A DNA stretch of 64,000 nucleotides. Source: Macrolepiota albuminosa. Taxonomy: Eukaryota > Basidiomycota > Agaricomycetes > Agaricales > Agaricaceae. The stretch covers positions 559,297-623,296 of the forward strand of contig JAMWFC010000049.1 of NCBI GenBank assembly GCA_027475525.1, read 5' to 3'. Below the pieces are notes generated by a model that had not been told where the DNA came from, searched no databases, and saw only the letters and a list, made by a program, of their open reading frames with translations. How positions within the stretch are numbered: the stretch's first letter is position 1; every line of letters starts with the position of its first letter. Positions 10,574-19,900 of the stretch are shown piece after piece. Made by a program: the position numbers and the translations under genes.

Positions 10574-12381
10574 ATAGATGTGTGTATAAAATGCTTTAGA
10601 AATTTGAAACAAAATCACCAAAAAATCAGGAAAAATTCAGAGGCTACTGATACACTGATTGTGAATTTTTTGAAGTTTATAAATGCTTAAAGAAATCTGA
10701 AAGATTCAAGAAAAATTCATTGCTCTGTTTTTCAGGAGATGTTAGTGGAAAATGCTCAAATAATTCCAGGAAAATCATCAGAAAATCAGGAAAAATTCAA
10801 AGTCTACTAATATACTGATTTTTTAGTTTTTTAAAGATTTATAAATGCTGAATAAAGTTCAATTTAGCTAACTTTGAGAGTTGTGGAAAGGGGACTGAGT
10901 TGTGAAATGTGGAGGCCTCAACCAAACAAAGTGAGGTTGAGGCCGGGAATAAGCACTGAGTTGTGAAATGCAGAGGCTTCAACCAAATGAAGTGAGGTTG
11001 AGGCTGGAAATAAGCATTGAGTTTTCTATACATACTTGGAGCCCTAACTGAACGAAGTGAGGTTAGGGTGGAGGCTTAGTTGAGGGAGTGTTTGGGGACG
11101 AAGCCTCCAACGAGCTACGAAATTCGTGCCGACGGCACGAATCGTAGCTCGTCTCTATATAATAGAACAACCATTTTGTGGGAATGATTGATTAGTCAGT
11201 TTTGACAGTTTCTGACTAAGGCTGACAAATATTTGCCTTTTTTGTTTGCTTTTTAGTAGATGTGTGTATAAAATGCTTAGAAATTTCACAGAAAATTACT
11301 AAAAAATCAGAAAAAATTCAAAGGCTACTGATACACTAATTTTAGTTTTTTTTGGAGATTTATAAATGCTTAATGAAATCCACAAAATTTCAATTGCTCT
11401 GTTTTGCAGGAAATGTCAGTAGAAAATGCTTAAAGAATTTTAAGAAAATCATTGAAAAATCAGGAAAAATTTAAAGAATACTGATACACTGCTTGTTAGT
11501 TTTTTTGGTATTTATAAATGGCTAAAGAAATCTGAAAAATTCAAGAAGAATTTATTTCAGCTTACAATAATACTTTGAAAGTTGAGAAAAACTGAGATTA
11601 AACACTGAGTTGTAAAAACCAAGGCTTTAACTGAACAAAGTGAGGTTTAGGCTGGGATTGAGCACTGAGTTCTCTATACATATTTGAAGCTCTAACTAAA
11701 TCAAGTGAGGTTTAGGCTGGGATTGAGCACTGAGTTCTCTATACATATTTGAAGCTCTAACTAAATCAAGTGAGGTTAAAGTGGAGGCTTAGTTGGGGGA
11801 GTTTGGGGGCGAAGCCCTCAACAAGCTACAAAATTTGTGCCAAAGACACAAATTGTAGCTTGTCTATAATATATGGGACAAAGCCTGGGAAAATTTAATG
11901 CTGACCAAGGCTGACCAAGAACCTTCCTTTTAGGTTAATAACATAAGAGTTGGCTTATTTCAATATTAGAAATGCTTAGAAAATTTCAAGAAAATCACTG
12001 AAAAATTAAAAAAAATTCAAGAATTAATAATACACTAAGTTAAGTTTTTTTTTTGAGATTTATAAAATGCTCAGGAAACATGAAGAATTTCCAAAAAAAC
12101 TCAATTGATTTGTTTTTCAGAAGATGTTAATAGAAAATGCTCAAAGATTTCAGAAAAATCACTCAAAAATCAAGAATAATTCAAAGGCTACTGATACACT
12201 GATTTTGGTTTTTAGAGATTTATAAATGCTTAATAAAATCTGAAAAATTCAAGAAAAATTTAATATAGCCTACAATAATGCTTTGAGAGTTGTGAAAGGG
12301 ACTGAGTTGAGGAAAACTAAGGCCTTAACCAAACAAAGTGAGATTGAGGCCGAGATTAAGCACTGAGTTGTGAAAAACAGA
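10574..12381. repeat. Right arm: three hairpin/minisatellite modules
   Basis: No gene. Three modules follow each other, about 10482-11155, 11156-11880 and 11881-12381. Each has a gggacaacc or related start, an AT-rich part, one or two units of the 60-bp repeat, then (first two) the aagtatgtat-type unit and the gggggc and gagctacga hairpins. The second module's hairpin is decayed: every CpG of the intact stem is TG or CA. A 65-bp diverged duplication lies at 11641-11770. Confidence 0.75.
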
Positions 12382-12960
12382 TGATAGGACTCTATAAAGG
12401 ATCAATGCATCAACAGCAGGCCATGTCAGCATGGCACCAGCTTAGAATACCTTAGCACATGCTATCTGATCAATTCTGGCAATATTTGATAGCCATGCTC
12501 AGCAAGAAGCAGATCTGATCAATGATAGCACCAATAGCAGACAGAATGACAACTGACAGATAGCATCAATCACTGACAACAGTGCTTAGTGAGAAGACTG
12601 ATAATCTATCAAAAATGATGGACAGCTTGGCATTTGATCTTGGCATTTGACAGCATTTAGCACCTTGATCTAATGTCTGATGCTGCTTAACATATTGGAT
12701 AGATAGAGGGTTTAATGAATTAATAATTTAGCATTGCAATTTGCTACCTGGCACTGCTTAGTGCATTAAAAGGATGATAGAGATCTGAAACTATTGGAGC
12801 CACACTATAAAATTTTCTAGTTTACTGTACTTTGATGTTATAAGTTACTTGGCGACAGTGAACTTCTTGTAATATAAAAAATACTTACTGACTTGTGCAT
12901 ACTCAGCAAAACAGAGTTGATTGCCCCTGCTCACTCTAGTCACTCTTATGATAATGATAA
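12382..12960 (+). repeat. LTR-like repeat T2
   Basis: Starts TGATAGGA, contains a tataa-type element near 12880 and matches T1 (250-808) in inverted orientation and T3 (24661-25200) in direct orientation. Compared with T1 it is depleted in CpG. It forms the outer end of the right inverted arm. Confidence 0.65.
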
Positions 12961-13206
12961 TAATAATCCCTTTTATTTTTTGAGACTTATTTTTACACGC
13001 ATATTGCTTGGATATAGTGTCCTAGGTCACGTGGTATAGTAAGATATAGTATTTTTCCATATCAAGGCCCTGACTTATCTGCCATTATTGTGCTGTCTCT
13101 ATTTTCTTCTGACCCTTCTACTCTTGGCAATGCTTGCCAGTGTTTAGTTGGTGTAGGTCTTAGAAGACTAATTGCCTATTGGCTCTCTCTAAGCCATTGA
13201 TAGGAT
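12961..13206. other. Gene-free stretch before element A1
   Basis: AT-rich sequence with no convincing ORF. Its last 20 bases (ccattgataggatcccac) match the first bases of the T repeat, whose remainder resumes at 24661. Element A1 therefore landed about 20 bp inside another T copy. Confidence 0.5.
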
Positions 13207-13211
13207 CCCAC
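13207..13211. repeat. Target site duplication CCCAC (left) of A1
   Basis: CCCAC directly precedes the left LTR, and CCCAC at 24661-24665 directly follows the right LTR. A 5-bp duplication is normal for Ty3-type integrases and fixes the element borders. Confidence 0.92.
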
Positions 13212-13387
13212 TGTAACCTGCGGTTACTAGCTAGAACTATCTGTGTATTTCACACAGTGCTAAATCAGACCGCAATATCGGATTTGACTAGTACTTAGTG
13301 CGAAAACAAGATGTTATCTTACGTAATACTCTACTAAAGGATTATAGCGTCGTTGACGCTGATGGTAAGACGGATGACTCTGTTACA
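13212..13387 (-). repeat. A1 3' LTR (176 bp)
   Basis: Identical by eye to 24485-24660. Ends TGTAAC/GTTACA. Bases 13213-13227 form a short perfect stem, GTAACC-TGC-GGTTAC, at the LTR edge. At 176 bp it is short for a Ty3 element of 11 kb. Confidence 0.93.
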
Positions 13388-13418
13388 TACCCCCCAATGA
13401 GACCGAATACTCGGTCTT
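13388..13418 (-). promoter_or_regulatory. Polypurine tract with adjacent hairpin (A1)
   Basis: On the minus strand a TTGGGGGGTA purine-rich tract touches the 3' LTR, the usual plus-strand primer. Directly upstream 13400-13417 folds as AGACCGA-ATAC-TCGGTCT. A2 has the same arrangement with a partly different but still pairing stem (56242-56260). Confidence 0.75.
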
Positions 13419-13445
13419 GATCACGGGAGGTAGAACGAAATGAAC

Positions 13446-13535
13446 GATGCACGGTAGTGCAATAACGACGAGAGATGCACGATAGTGCAATAACGATGAA
13501 AGATGCACGGTAGTGCAATAACGGATGGATGCACG
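13446..13535. repeat. Three 28-bp repeats with TGCAC/GTGCA stems
   Basis: Units start at 13446, 13474 and 13502. Each holds gatgcac, two variable bases, tagtgcaataacg, and can fold through TGCAC pairing with GTGCA. They lie in the 3' untranslated part of A1, between the end of the third ORF and the purine tract. Confidence 0.7.
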
Positions 13536-13799
13536 CGTGTTGCGTGGCTGAGAGGCGTTAGTACTCATGCGCAATGAAGATATGTCGGCCGGACACAAGA
13601 GACAGCAGTCCTTATCAGACACAGGCGCAGGGGACGCCAGCAGTAGGTAGTCAACGGTGTATATAATAAAAGTATAAAAAACAAGAAAAATGACCCCTCC
13701 TCTGGGTCCGCTGTATCTACACGCGACTCTAAAGTGCGTATCAGCTGGAATGGCTCGAGTCAAATACTCAGAGGTACATACAAAATTGTATACAAGGGT

Positions 13800-16733
13800 C
13801 TAGGACCCGGATGACGATGCTCCCGCGACAGCGCCCGTCTCAGTCACCATTGCCTCCTCCTCCAGTGCGACGTTAATCGCGGGAGGGGGAGGCGCCGATT
13901 CCGTCCTCGGTGGGGTTATAGGCCCCTCGGCTGCAGGCGTGTCTACCACCATAGGCTCTGTTAGTGCGACGTTAATCGCTGAAGCGGTGGTGGTAAGCGT
14001 ACCATGATCTGCCGTGCGTGACAGGAGATTGACCCGGCCTGGGTCCATGTCTGCTGCTGGCAGGTCATGCGCTGCCGAGCGTTTTAGGAGATTGACCCGA
14101 TTCGGGTCCATGCCAATCAAGTAATAGAGGCCGTTGGCCTCAGGATTTTCCGGGAGCTTGCTCTCCTCGTGGTGCTTGAACATCAGACGATAGTGATCAT
14201 CTTCAGTCATCTCCCGCCATCCATCCCATTGCGGGATTGCGGCGGGGGTGCCATACTTGGAGAGGCGCTCCATACGCTCGTCATCAACCTGCTTAAAGAT
14301 GTCCATAGACATCGTGGGGGAGTGGAACTGCTGTTCCAGGAAGACTACGCCGTACGTGTACGCGTGGTCCACCCATTCCAGCGGAATCCGGTTGTGTAAC
14401 AAGACGCGTAACGCGTCGTCGTCGGAGAAGTTCCGTGCATGGTCGTCGGGCACGTGAACTTGATGAATTTCGAGCTGCGGCCCACGTTGGGGCTCAAATG
14501 GCTGCTCGGGAAACATGGCGTCATACGAGGCAATCGCCTCTCGGTAAAGCCCTGGTCGGGCCACGACGAGGGTCATGCGCCGTACGATCACCGGCTTGGC
14601 TGCGCTGTTAGCGCACAATGCTCGACATAAGGCGAACCCAAAGAGGGTCCGCCAGTGCATGCGGTAGGCATGATCCACGGCGATACCTTGATAGGTATTC
14701 TCCAGCCCAGGTCGACCAAAGACCAGCGCGTACTGCGCCAGTTGGTCCAAGTCGAACGGTGTGGCTGGATCCTGAGCGCGCATTACGCGCAGCGCCGTGG
14801 TGCCATCGTCTTTTGTGCGCAAAAAGCGCCCCGGAATGTGTCGTCGCTCGACAAGAGCGAGGTCGTCAGGGCCCTGCATCGGGTTGACGAGGTCTTGGTA
14901 CCTAGGCTCCTTCATCAGGAGCTGCATGGTTCGGTCGTGCAGAGCCTCCACTGTTCGCTGCGCGAACATCTGGAGCTCTGTGATCAGCATATACGCGACG
15001 ATTCTGTCGCGACGCGGGACGTGTACATTGGCGTAATACTTATAGAGCCGGTCCAGCTCTAGAGGAGTGCGGGGAAGACCGCGTGGGGCGTGCTTGTAAA
15101 CAATCGTGCCCGGTATGTGGGCAGGATGGCCAGAGGAATATTCGTATGACGCCGCTCTATTGGCGTCAGCTCCCATCAACACCGTATTCGTGGCATACGA
15201 ATAATAGGTGCAATGGCTGAGTGCTCCTCTAAAGCACGAGTTCATTCGCTCGATATCGAGCGGACCCCACACCTTCACCCCCAAGCCATCGGGGATCCTC
15301 CCCGAACACTCATCCTCGGCCCTCGCCTTCTGGGCCTTTAGCTCCTTGGCGTGGACCGCCTTCTTCTTTGCAATGCGCTTATTGCGCGCTACTCGTTGGA
15401 ATCGGTCTGCGGCCGATTCCCCCTCCTCCCCGTCCTCCTCCTGCTCCGAGCTCGACTCCCCATAGTCGCTCTCGTCGGACAGGGACGGTACTGGTTTCTT
15501 GCCCTTATCGGGCCTAGTCTTCCCCCTCGAGGTCGCCACCAGACCATCATACTGCTCCGGCGTACGGGGGTCTGGGGTCAAGACGACCACGGGGTACTTT
15601 GCTGGTGGGGCCGGTACAAACACCGGCAGCATAAACAACATCTGGACTTCTCCCGCTCGTGCGGGAATGCCAGCAGGAAAGAGTATAACCTCCAATTTGG
15701 AGGCATCGAGGGGCGGCTTGCGGCCGCGACGCTGACGAGACGGCCCCGACTTGGTCAGGGCGGCCGATTCGGGTTGTGGCTGAGCCACCGGAGGAGCAGG
15801 CGCATTTCGCGCCAGAGTATTCCCTCCAGGCCCAGCGCGAGGAGTAACAGTAACGGGCGCTCTTGGCGCCACAGCGACGGGTTTGGACCCCCTAGGTGGG
15901 GCCCGAGATGATGCGGCTTCCCGCTGACCCAAGGACAGACCTGCCAAGGGTTCACTGACGGCAGCCAGCGACTCTGACGAGGCCTGCGAGCCCGACTCGG
16001 GTAACCGCGATGACGAAGCCACGGGCTGAAGAGGCTGCTCATGGCGCGCGAATTGCGCTTCCGACGGCATCCTTGCCTGTGGAGGAGCGACCGGTCGACT
16101 GGGCTGATATCTCGCCCTCTTGACCTCAGCGGTCGATTCCTCACTCGTGGCGATTTTGCGCTTAGACGCGCGCTCGATCTGCTCCAGCGCTGCGACGCGC
16201 TGCCTCTTCATCAGCTCGATCTGGTCGAGCAATCCCTCCATCACCATCACGGCCAAACTGTCCTGCAGAAAGGACGCAGTTGCAGGGACTGGCTGTCCCG
16301 CTGCTTCCAGTCTGCCCAACAACCTATCTGACCCAACTACACTCTGCGCTTGTGGCGCAGGCTCCTCATACGACTCTGCTGCGGGCCGATGAGCCCATGG
16401 AACTGACGGCGGCCCCGTCACCACACCTGCATACGTCGGATACGACGCAGACGAGCGTGAGGGCGGTTCCTGATAGTACCTATCCTCCGGGCGCCCATAG
16501 CGCCCATCATCATCGACCTCCATCTCTTGCGAGTGGAGGGGCGTTTGGTAAGGAAGCGGCTCCTCGCGGCCCGGGTAGGCCACGCCCGCTGACTGCAACT
16601 GACTCGCCGCCGGATATGGCGGCTGCCTCTGAAAATGGGACAACTGAGATGACGGCTGTATATTCGGGGGTCTCCCCCCTCCACTAGAGCCTTGCCGGCT
16701 CTGATCACTTTTTTGCGGCCCCCAATAGGCCAT
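13800..16733 (-). CDS. A1 third ORF: large protein of unknown function
   Basis: About 977 codons from ATG 16731-16733 (MAYWGPQKSD) to the stop at 13800. An open frame extends to 16859, but the A2 copy shares the inner start (MSYPYQ..., then a GSGGGG/GSSGGG run), so I prefer the inner ATG. The N-terminal half is Pro/Gln/Ser-rich and low in complexity, followed by an acidic patch and a basic stretch. The C-terminal half is ordered and conserved in A2: GRIPDGLGV, then AVDHAYRMHWRTL, ARPGLYREA, PLEWVDHAYTYGVVFLE and GLYYLIGMDPNR. I see no transmembrane helix, signal peptide or known enzyme motif, so despite its env-like position it does not look like an envelope protein. A polypyrimidine-CAG acceptor lies 34 nt upstream of the ATG. 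Function unknown. Confidence 0.85.
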   Translation of the reverse strand: MAYWGPQKSDQSRQGSSGGGRPPNIQPSSQLSHFQRQPPYPAASQLQSAGVAYPGREEPLPYQTPLHSQEMEVDDDGRYGRPEDRYYQEPPSRSSASYPTYAGVVTGPPSVPWAHRPAAESYEEPAPQAQSVVGSDRLLGRLEAAGQPVPATASFLQDSLAVMVMEGLLDQIELMKRQRVAALEQIERASKRKIATSEESTAEVKRARYQPSRPVAPPQARMPSEAQFARHEQPLQPVASSSRLPESGSQASSESLAAVSEPLAGLSLGQREAASSRAPPRGSKPVAVAPRAPVTVTPRAGPGGNTLARNAPAPPVAQPQPESAALTKSGPSRQRRGRKPPLDASKLEVILFPAGIPARAGEVQMLFMLPVFVPAPPAKYPVVVLTPDPRTPEQYDGLVATSRGKTRPDKGKKPVPSLSDESDYGESSSEQEEDGEEGESAADRFQRVARNKRIAKKKAVHAKELKAQKARAEDECSGRIPDGLGVKVWGPLDIERMNSCFRGALSHCTYYSYATNTVLMGADANRAASYEYSSGHPAHIPGTIVYKHAPRGLPRTPLELDRLYKYYANVHVPRRDRIVAYMLITELQMFAQRTVEALHDRTMQLLMKEPRYQDLVNPMQGPDDLALVERRHIPGRFLRTKDDGTTALRVMRAQDPATPFDLDQLAQYALVFGRPGLENTYQGIAVDHAYRMHWRTLFGFALCRALCANSAAKPVIVRRMTLVVARPGLYREAIASYDAMFPEQPFEPQRGPQLEIHQVHVPDDHARNFSDDDALRVLLHNRIPLEWVDHAYTYGVVFLEQQFHSPTMSMDIFKQVDDERMERLSKYGTPAAIPQWDGWREMTEDDHYRLMFKHHEESKLPENPEANGLYYLIGMDPNRVNLLKRSAAHDLPAADMDPGRVNLLSRTADHGTLTTTASAINVALTEPMVVDTPAAEGPITPPRTESAPPPPAINVALEEEAMVTETGAVAGASSSGS

Positions 16734-16766
16734 TCTAAAGCAACACGTAGACGACGTGTATTGGGA

Positions 16767-16795
16767 CTGAGGAAAGAAAGAAAAAAAACAATCTC
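16767..16795 (-). promoter_or_regulatory. Candidate 3' splice site ahead of the third ORF
   Basis: On the minus strand a long pyrimidine run (ttttttttctttctttcct) ends in CAG at 16767-16769, 34 nt upstream of the ORF3 ATG. It would allow a spliced mRNA that places ORF3 near the 5' end. The A2 copy has only a weaker pyrimidine run here. Inference from sequence alone. Confidence 0.5.
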
Positions 16796-16960
16796 CCAGC
16801 TCCGCCAGTGGTGTAAACAACCACAAACACACGCCACCCGGCGCCGCGTCGGCGATCATAATCGCCTAAATAGTTACAATCACAGCCACACTTAGTGGCC
16901 ACCCGGTCATTTACCGGCAATCAAAGTGGACTTCGTCCACATTCCACCACCACACGCGCA

Positions 16961-19900
16961 TTACGCGCGTTTTGCTAGCTGCTGAGGGCGTTTCACGCCC
17001 TGCAGCTCTAGATACCTGTCCATCGCTGCAAGGTCTTTGCAGTTTACTAGCGGTTCCCAGGTAGTATCACCTAAGCTCCACCTTACCTCGAATTCGAGGC
17101 TTCCCCTTGTCCAACGATGACCTATCAGGTCATCTACGAACCACTCCTGGTCATTACCAGTTCCAAAATCATACGGCTCCGGAGTTGCTCGATTAGGAAA
17201 GAGCGCATCACTACTGGCCATATATGGTCGCAATAGCGACACATGAAATTTGGGGACTATCCTACGCGCTTGCAGCGCATGGGGTAGTTCCAGCACGTAG
17301 TTCGACGTACTCGGCTCCGCTTCAAGGACCTTATACGGTCCAATCCACTTTGGACACAACTTACTCGCTCTGCCTTTCGGCAGGTTCAGGTTTTTCGTAG
17401 AAAGGTACACTAGGTTCCCTTTCTCGATTTCTGGTTCCTCACGTCTGCGACTATTCGCGTGTTTGGTTTGCCAGACGCGCGATTCTATAATCGCATCATG
17501 GGCATCTGCCAGATTCCTTAGCGCGTTGCGCGCAAACTGCTTGACTCCCACATGAATAGCTTCGTCCGTACGAAGTTCACGAATCATGGATGGCATGTAG
17601 CCATTGTTGAGTTCAAAGGGTGAGTACCCTGTAGTCTCTGATATGCTCGCATTTATCGCGAATTCCACGAGTGGGCATCTATCCACCCAGTCCTTCTGGT
17701 CAGGACGTACGAATGCTCGCAAGATCTGTGCGATATTTCTATTCGCACGTTCCGTTTGACCATCCGTTTGCGGATGAAACGATGTCGACATGAGCAACTT
17801 TGCTCCTAGCAGCTTGTGCAGCTCCTTCCACCATTTGGAAGTAAACTTAGCATCTCGATCGCTCACGATCGAGCTGGGCAGTCCATGGAGACGTACTATC
17901 TCGTTGAGATAGATCCATGACAAGTCTGACGCGGTCATGGTGGTTCTCACCGGAATGAGATGGACCATACTGGTCATTCTGCAGATCACTACCCACAGGT
18001 AGTTAAAGCCTTTCGACTCGGGGAACGGACCTATAAAGTCCATCCCAATCGAGTCCCAAGGTTTGACCGGGATGGGTAGCGAATGCAGCTTTCCCGGTGG
18101 CTTCAAAGTCGACACTTTCGACTGTTGACATAGCTCGCATGTCGAGCAGAATTGGCTCGTCTCTTTGGCCATTTGCGGCCACCAGTACCAGCGTCGCACG
18201 TAGTCCAGCGTTTTCTGAGTTCCGAAGTGGCCCACCACTGTGTGGGCCTGATCCAGGATAGTCGTAATTAACGACCTCTCCCGGGGGATGCAGATGACTT
18301 TGGACCCCGCGGGTCTGATAAGGTAGATGAGCTGTTGCTCCACCTTGAAGCGCGGGTGCGCTTGGATATTGTTCAAAATCTCTACACAGAGATTATCATC
18401 CTTGTATCCCTGTTGGATACGTGTGCGGAACTGCGCATTGCCTAGATCGGCCGGTGCAGGATTATGGTCTTGTGACTCCAATGCTTGCTGGAGCGTCATC
18501 TCAGCCCCTCTCGTAGGCACCTCTTGCCTCGTCTCTTCACGAATCTGAGGGGCCTCATGTTCCAGCAATACCTGGGCTTCAATATCGCGAGTTTCTCGCT
18601 GTTCGTGCAGTCGCTTACTGCGACGTGTTTCCTGCGCTCGCATGGCGCGTAGCTCGACCCTATGTTCCTTGATTTCGTGGAACCGATGCAGGGGCAAATC
18701 TTCGCCTTCGGGGTCAATACGTTTGTCCGCCTGGACATAGTCATGCGCGTCATGGACGTCATCTCGGGTATCACTCTCGAAATATCGAGACAGGCAGTCT
18801 GCGACTTTGTTCAATTCACCCTTCACATATGTGATGTCGAACTGATACCGCGACATGTAGTCGATCCAGCGACGTTGTCGCGGAGATAGGTGCACCTGAG
18901 TCTTGAAAAACTCTAGTGCTTTGTGATCCGTAATGATATGGATCTTGTATCCCATCAGTTTATCCTCCCATTTTAGGAGGGCTTCCAGGATAGCGAGTGT
19001 TTCTAACTCGTGTACAGCATAATTCTGCTGGGCAGCAGTGAATTTACGGGACATAAATCCCGCTGGTCGGCAAGTCTGCCACGTTTTACCCTGGCCAAAC
19101 ATGGCCCCAACCCCAGTCTTCGACGCATCGCAAATGAGCCAGATGGGCTCGTCGATGCGTGGGTCAATTGGCCGGATGACCGGCGTTTTCGCGCATATGC
19201 GCTTAATCATCTCAAAACACCGCTGATGCAGCGGTCTCCAATGAAACGGTGACCCATTCTGGGTCATGGCCATAAGTGGCCCAGTGTATGCAGTGATGTC
19301 TGGCAAGAAATTGCCAATATAGTTCACCAGTCCGACAAATCGTTGGATATCATTATATGTGCGTGGAGTACGCCACTCTCGGATTCGGTCGAGCTTATCC
19401 GTATCAGGATGAATGCCCTTCTCGTCAATGACGTGACCGAGACAATCTATACTCGTTGCGTACAACTCGCACTTCTTCCATTTGAGATAGAGGCTGGCCT
19501 TCCGTAGTCGTTCAAATACGACTCGTAGGTGCTGCTCATGCTCCTCAATAGAGTCAGAAAATATGAATATATCGTCTAAATAGACGTGCATGAACTTCCC
19601 GATTACATCTCGGAAGATTGAGGTCATTAACCTCTGAAATGTCGCCGGTGCATTACAATCACCAATCTGCATGATGTTACTCACGAACGTCCCCATCAGG
19701 GACGAGAACAGTGTCTTCGGTATATCCTCTTCGCGGATGCGAACCTGTTCGTACGCGTCTGTGAGGTCGATTTTCGACCGATACTTTGCTGTAGCAACAT
19801 CTTCTCGTATCACTTCCTGATCTGGAAGAGGTGTTACATCCTTGACGGTATTATCATTGCGCTGTCGCGCATCCAATGCCGTCCGCAACGTTCCATCCTT

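Noticed and set aside
13383..13763. 126-codon minus ORF overlapping the A1 3' LTR
   Set aside because: It crosses the 28-bp repeats and the LTR edge and has no homologue at the same place in A2.
13800..16733. Third ORF of A1 as a retroviral-type envelope
   Set aside because: No signal peptide, no transmembrane anchor, and no Cys pattern or cleavage site that would support it; only the position fits.
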